Below, in pieces: positions 41,329 through 42,084 of a stretch of 42,084 nucleotides of DNA; position 1 is the first letter of the stretch; the number at the start of each line of letters is the position of its first letter. The notes under the pieces were generated by a model, which searched no databases, had not been told where the DNA came from, and saw only the letters and a list, made by a program, of their open reading frames with translations. The stretch spans positions 1-42,084 of the forward strand of contig JAEZTV010000021.1 in assembly GCA_023421245.1 (NCBI GenBank), in the 5' to 3' direction. Origin of the DNA: Bacillota bacterium. Lineage in GTDB: Bacteria; Bacillota; Clostridia; Oscillospirales; Ruminococcaceae. The position numbers and the translations under genes were made by a program.

Positions 41329-41374
41329 CCGCACCGACAAACTTTGGCATGAGATTTGTCGGTGCGGCTTTTAT
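41329..41374 (+). terminator. Terminator after the 95-aa protein gene
   Basis: CCGCACCGACAAA (41329-41341) pairs with TTTGTCGGTGCGG (41355-41367), followed by CTTTTAT. Confidence 0.85.
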
Positions 41375-41494
41375 CGGACTTTAAAGAAAAGCCTTCATCA
41401 CCGGTAAACGTGCTTTGGATATGCCGGTTTGTTAAGCATACAGAAACTAAACAAACGTCTTCAGAAAAACAAATTTCTTTTACGTGAAATAACG

Positions 41495-41524
41495 TTGACA
41501 AAAGCGGATGAAGCTTGATATAAT
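41495..41524 (+). promoter_or_regulatory. Sigma-A promoter of tRNA-Leu
   Basis: TTGACA (41495-41500), 18-nt spacer and TATAAT (41519-41524): both boxes are exact. It lies about 88 nt before the mature tRNA. Confidence 0.85.
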
Positions 41525-41612
41525 CTTAATTGTTGTGCATCTCGGCAGGCACAGGTTTTTGCTGGACTGCACCAAAAAATCAGAGAGGCGAGCATCCTGC
41601 TCTGCGCTATAT

Positions 41613-41694
41613 GCGGGCGTGGTGGAATGGCAGACACGTTGGTCTTAGGAGCCAATGCTTCGGCGTAAGGGTTCAAGTCCCTTCGCCCGCACCA
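41613..41694 (+). tRNA. tRNA-Leu (anticodon UAG)
   Basis: The acceptor stem pairs GCGGGCG (41613-41619) with CGCCCGC (41684-41690), the discriminator base is A, and CCA is encoded. The anticodon stem TTGGT/GCCAA encloses CTTAGGA, so the anticodon is UAG (41646-41648), reading CUA/CUN leucine codons. The long variable arm (TGC-TTCG-GCG) marks a class II tRNA. The T-arm GGGTTCAAGTCCC is intact. It is a single tRNA transcription unit with its own promoter and terminator, and its 3' side is close to an insertion sequence. Confidence 0.97.
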
Positions 41695-41701
41695 AATCAT
41701 G

Positions 41702-41752
41702 ATAATCCGAACCTTGTCCCCATTGGGGATGGGTTCGGATTATTGCTTTATT
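41702..41752 (+). terminator. Terminator of tRNA-Leu
   Basis: ATAATCCGAACC (41702-41713) pairs with GGTTCGGATTAT (41732-41743), with an inner TCCCC/GGGGA stem, followed by TGCTTTATTT. Confidence 0.85.
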
Positions 41753-41770
41753 TAAACAATATATAAATTT

Positions 41771-41803
41771 AACCAGCTAGGTAAATGACATACCTAGCTG
41801 GTT
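41771..41803. repeat. Inverted repeat at the insertion sequence border
   Basis: AACCAGCTAGGTA (41771-41783), spacer AATGACA, TACCTAGCTGGTT (41791-41803): a perfect 13-bp repeat. It lies between the tRNA terminator and the transposase stop codon. It could be a transcription barrier or belong to the element end; a TGT at 41809 may be the element's tip. Confidence 0.6.
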
Positions 41804-41818
41804 TCGTTTGTAGGATTG

Positions 41819-42084
41819 TCAAACATCTTGGACAGAGAAGATAGAAAGAGATTGTCGAGGTGAAAGCCAATTAAGAGGCCTCATGGGCAAGTTGTTAGAA
41901 CGCCTATTGTGAATTTGGAGCTGTTTATCGAAGTCCAGAAGAGAAAAGAAAGAATGGGAAGCATAGAAGCGTTTCTGATCTTCCCTATGGCTTCTTTCAA
42001 CCTTGCCATTATGGCGTGGGGTATAGGGTCGGATGAGCTTATGACGGATACCAAGCTGCAGGGCGGTTTTCTCAAAAAGGGTCT
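41819..42084 (-). mobile_element. IS481-type transposase, C-terminal part, cut by window edge
   Basis: The minus-strand frame from 42082 to the TGA at 41819 encodes 87 residues of an integrase-type (DDE) transposase. The stretch RPYTPRHNGKVERSHREDQK contains the catalytic Glu region of the rve domain, and RSNNLPMRPLNWLSP is the typical end of IS481-family proteins. The start lies beyond the window, so completeness cannot be judged; no frameshift is seen in the visible part. It is inserted just downstream of tRNA-Leu and its terminator, a common landing zone. Confidence 0.88.

Overview
The window reads as a chromosomal segment of a spore-forming, hydrogen-metabolising anaerobe of the Clostridia, most like the gut Oscillospiraceae/Ruminococcaceae. 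The reasons are a dipicolinate synthase pair, a 27-residue SpoVM, a clostridial SipL-type protein next to SpoIVA, the complete [FeFe]-hydrogenase maturation set HydG-HydE-HydF with its TM1266-type regulator, a YesM/YesN two-component pair, strong AGGAGG ribosome sites with frequent GTG/TTG starts, and Gram-positive-type promoters and terminators. No 16S gene or other taxonomic marker is present, so the family-level guess is inference.

Layout. 1-390: dispersed palindromic repeat sequence. 392-685: small heptad-repeat coiled-coil protein. 1001-4472: uracil permease and asparagine synthase, each a separate unit with its own promoter and terminator. 4548-7782 (minus): dipicolinate synthase A/B, then three small proteins of unknown function. 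7946-9204: phosphodiesterase and biotin ligase. 9375-10742 (minus): a thioredoxin-reductase-like flavoprotein and a small membrane protein. 10766-17105: an envelope region with a lipoprotein that looks like a catalytically dead D,D-carboxypeptidase, a divergent 1268-residue surface protein with cadherin-like repeats that ends in NPDTGR, and a class B sortase.

17260-30636 is a carbohydrate locus. The minus-strand operon holds an FAD oxidoreductase, a ribulose-phosphate-3-epimerase-like protein, a zinc polyol dehydrogenase and a ribulokinase-type FGGY kinase. The plus-strand side holds an AraC regulator, a YesM-like sensor kinase, a YesN-like response regulator and an ABC importer (binding protein and two permeases, no ATPase). 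Together they suggest uptake of a polyol or sugar, oxidation to a ketose, phosphorylation and epimerisation into the pentose phosphate pathway. The substrate is not known.

30879-34696 is a spore-coat basement-layer cluster: a 56-residue membrane protein, SpoVM, SipL (DUF3794 + LysM) and SpoIVA. Then come a stand-alone ribosomal protein S4 gene and, on the minus strand, hydF-hydE-hydG and the hydrogenase regulator. Upstream of that operon lies a stretch of about 360 nt with a near-perfect sigma-A promoter, many helices, a 12-nt direct repeat and an intrinsic terminator placed just before the regulator gene. It is a strong candidate for an undescribed structured leader RNA or stand-alone ncRNA. 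The right end carries a DNRLRE-domain protein, a small beta-rich protein, tRNA-Leu(UAG) and the 3' end of an IS481-type transposase that runs off the window.

Most worth following up: the structured RNA before the hydrogenase maturation operon, the sortase/NPDTGR surface protein/pseudo-carboxypeptidase group, the tight spoVM-sipL-spoIVA cluster, and a perfect palindrome over the asnB promoter.
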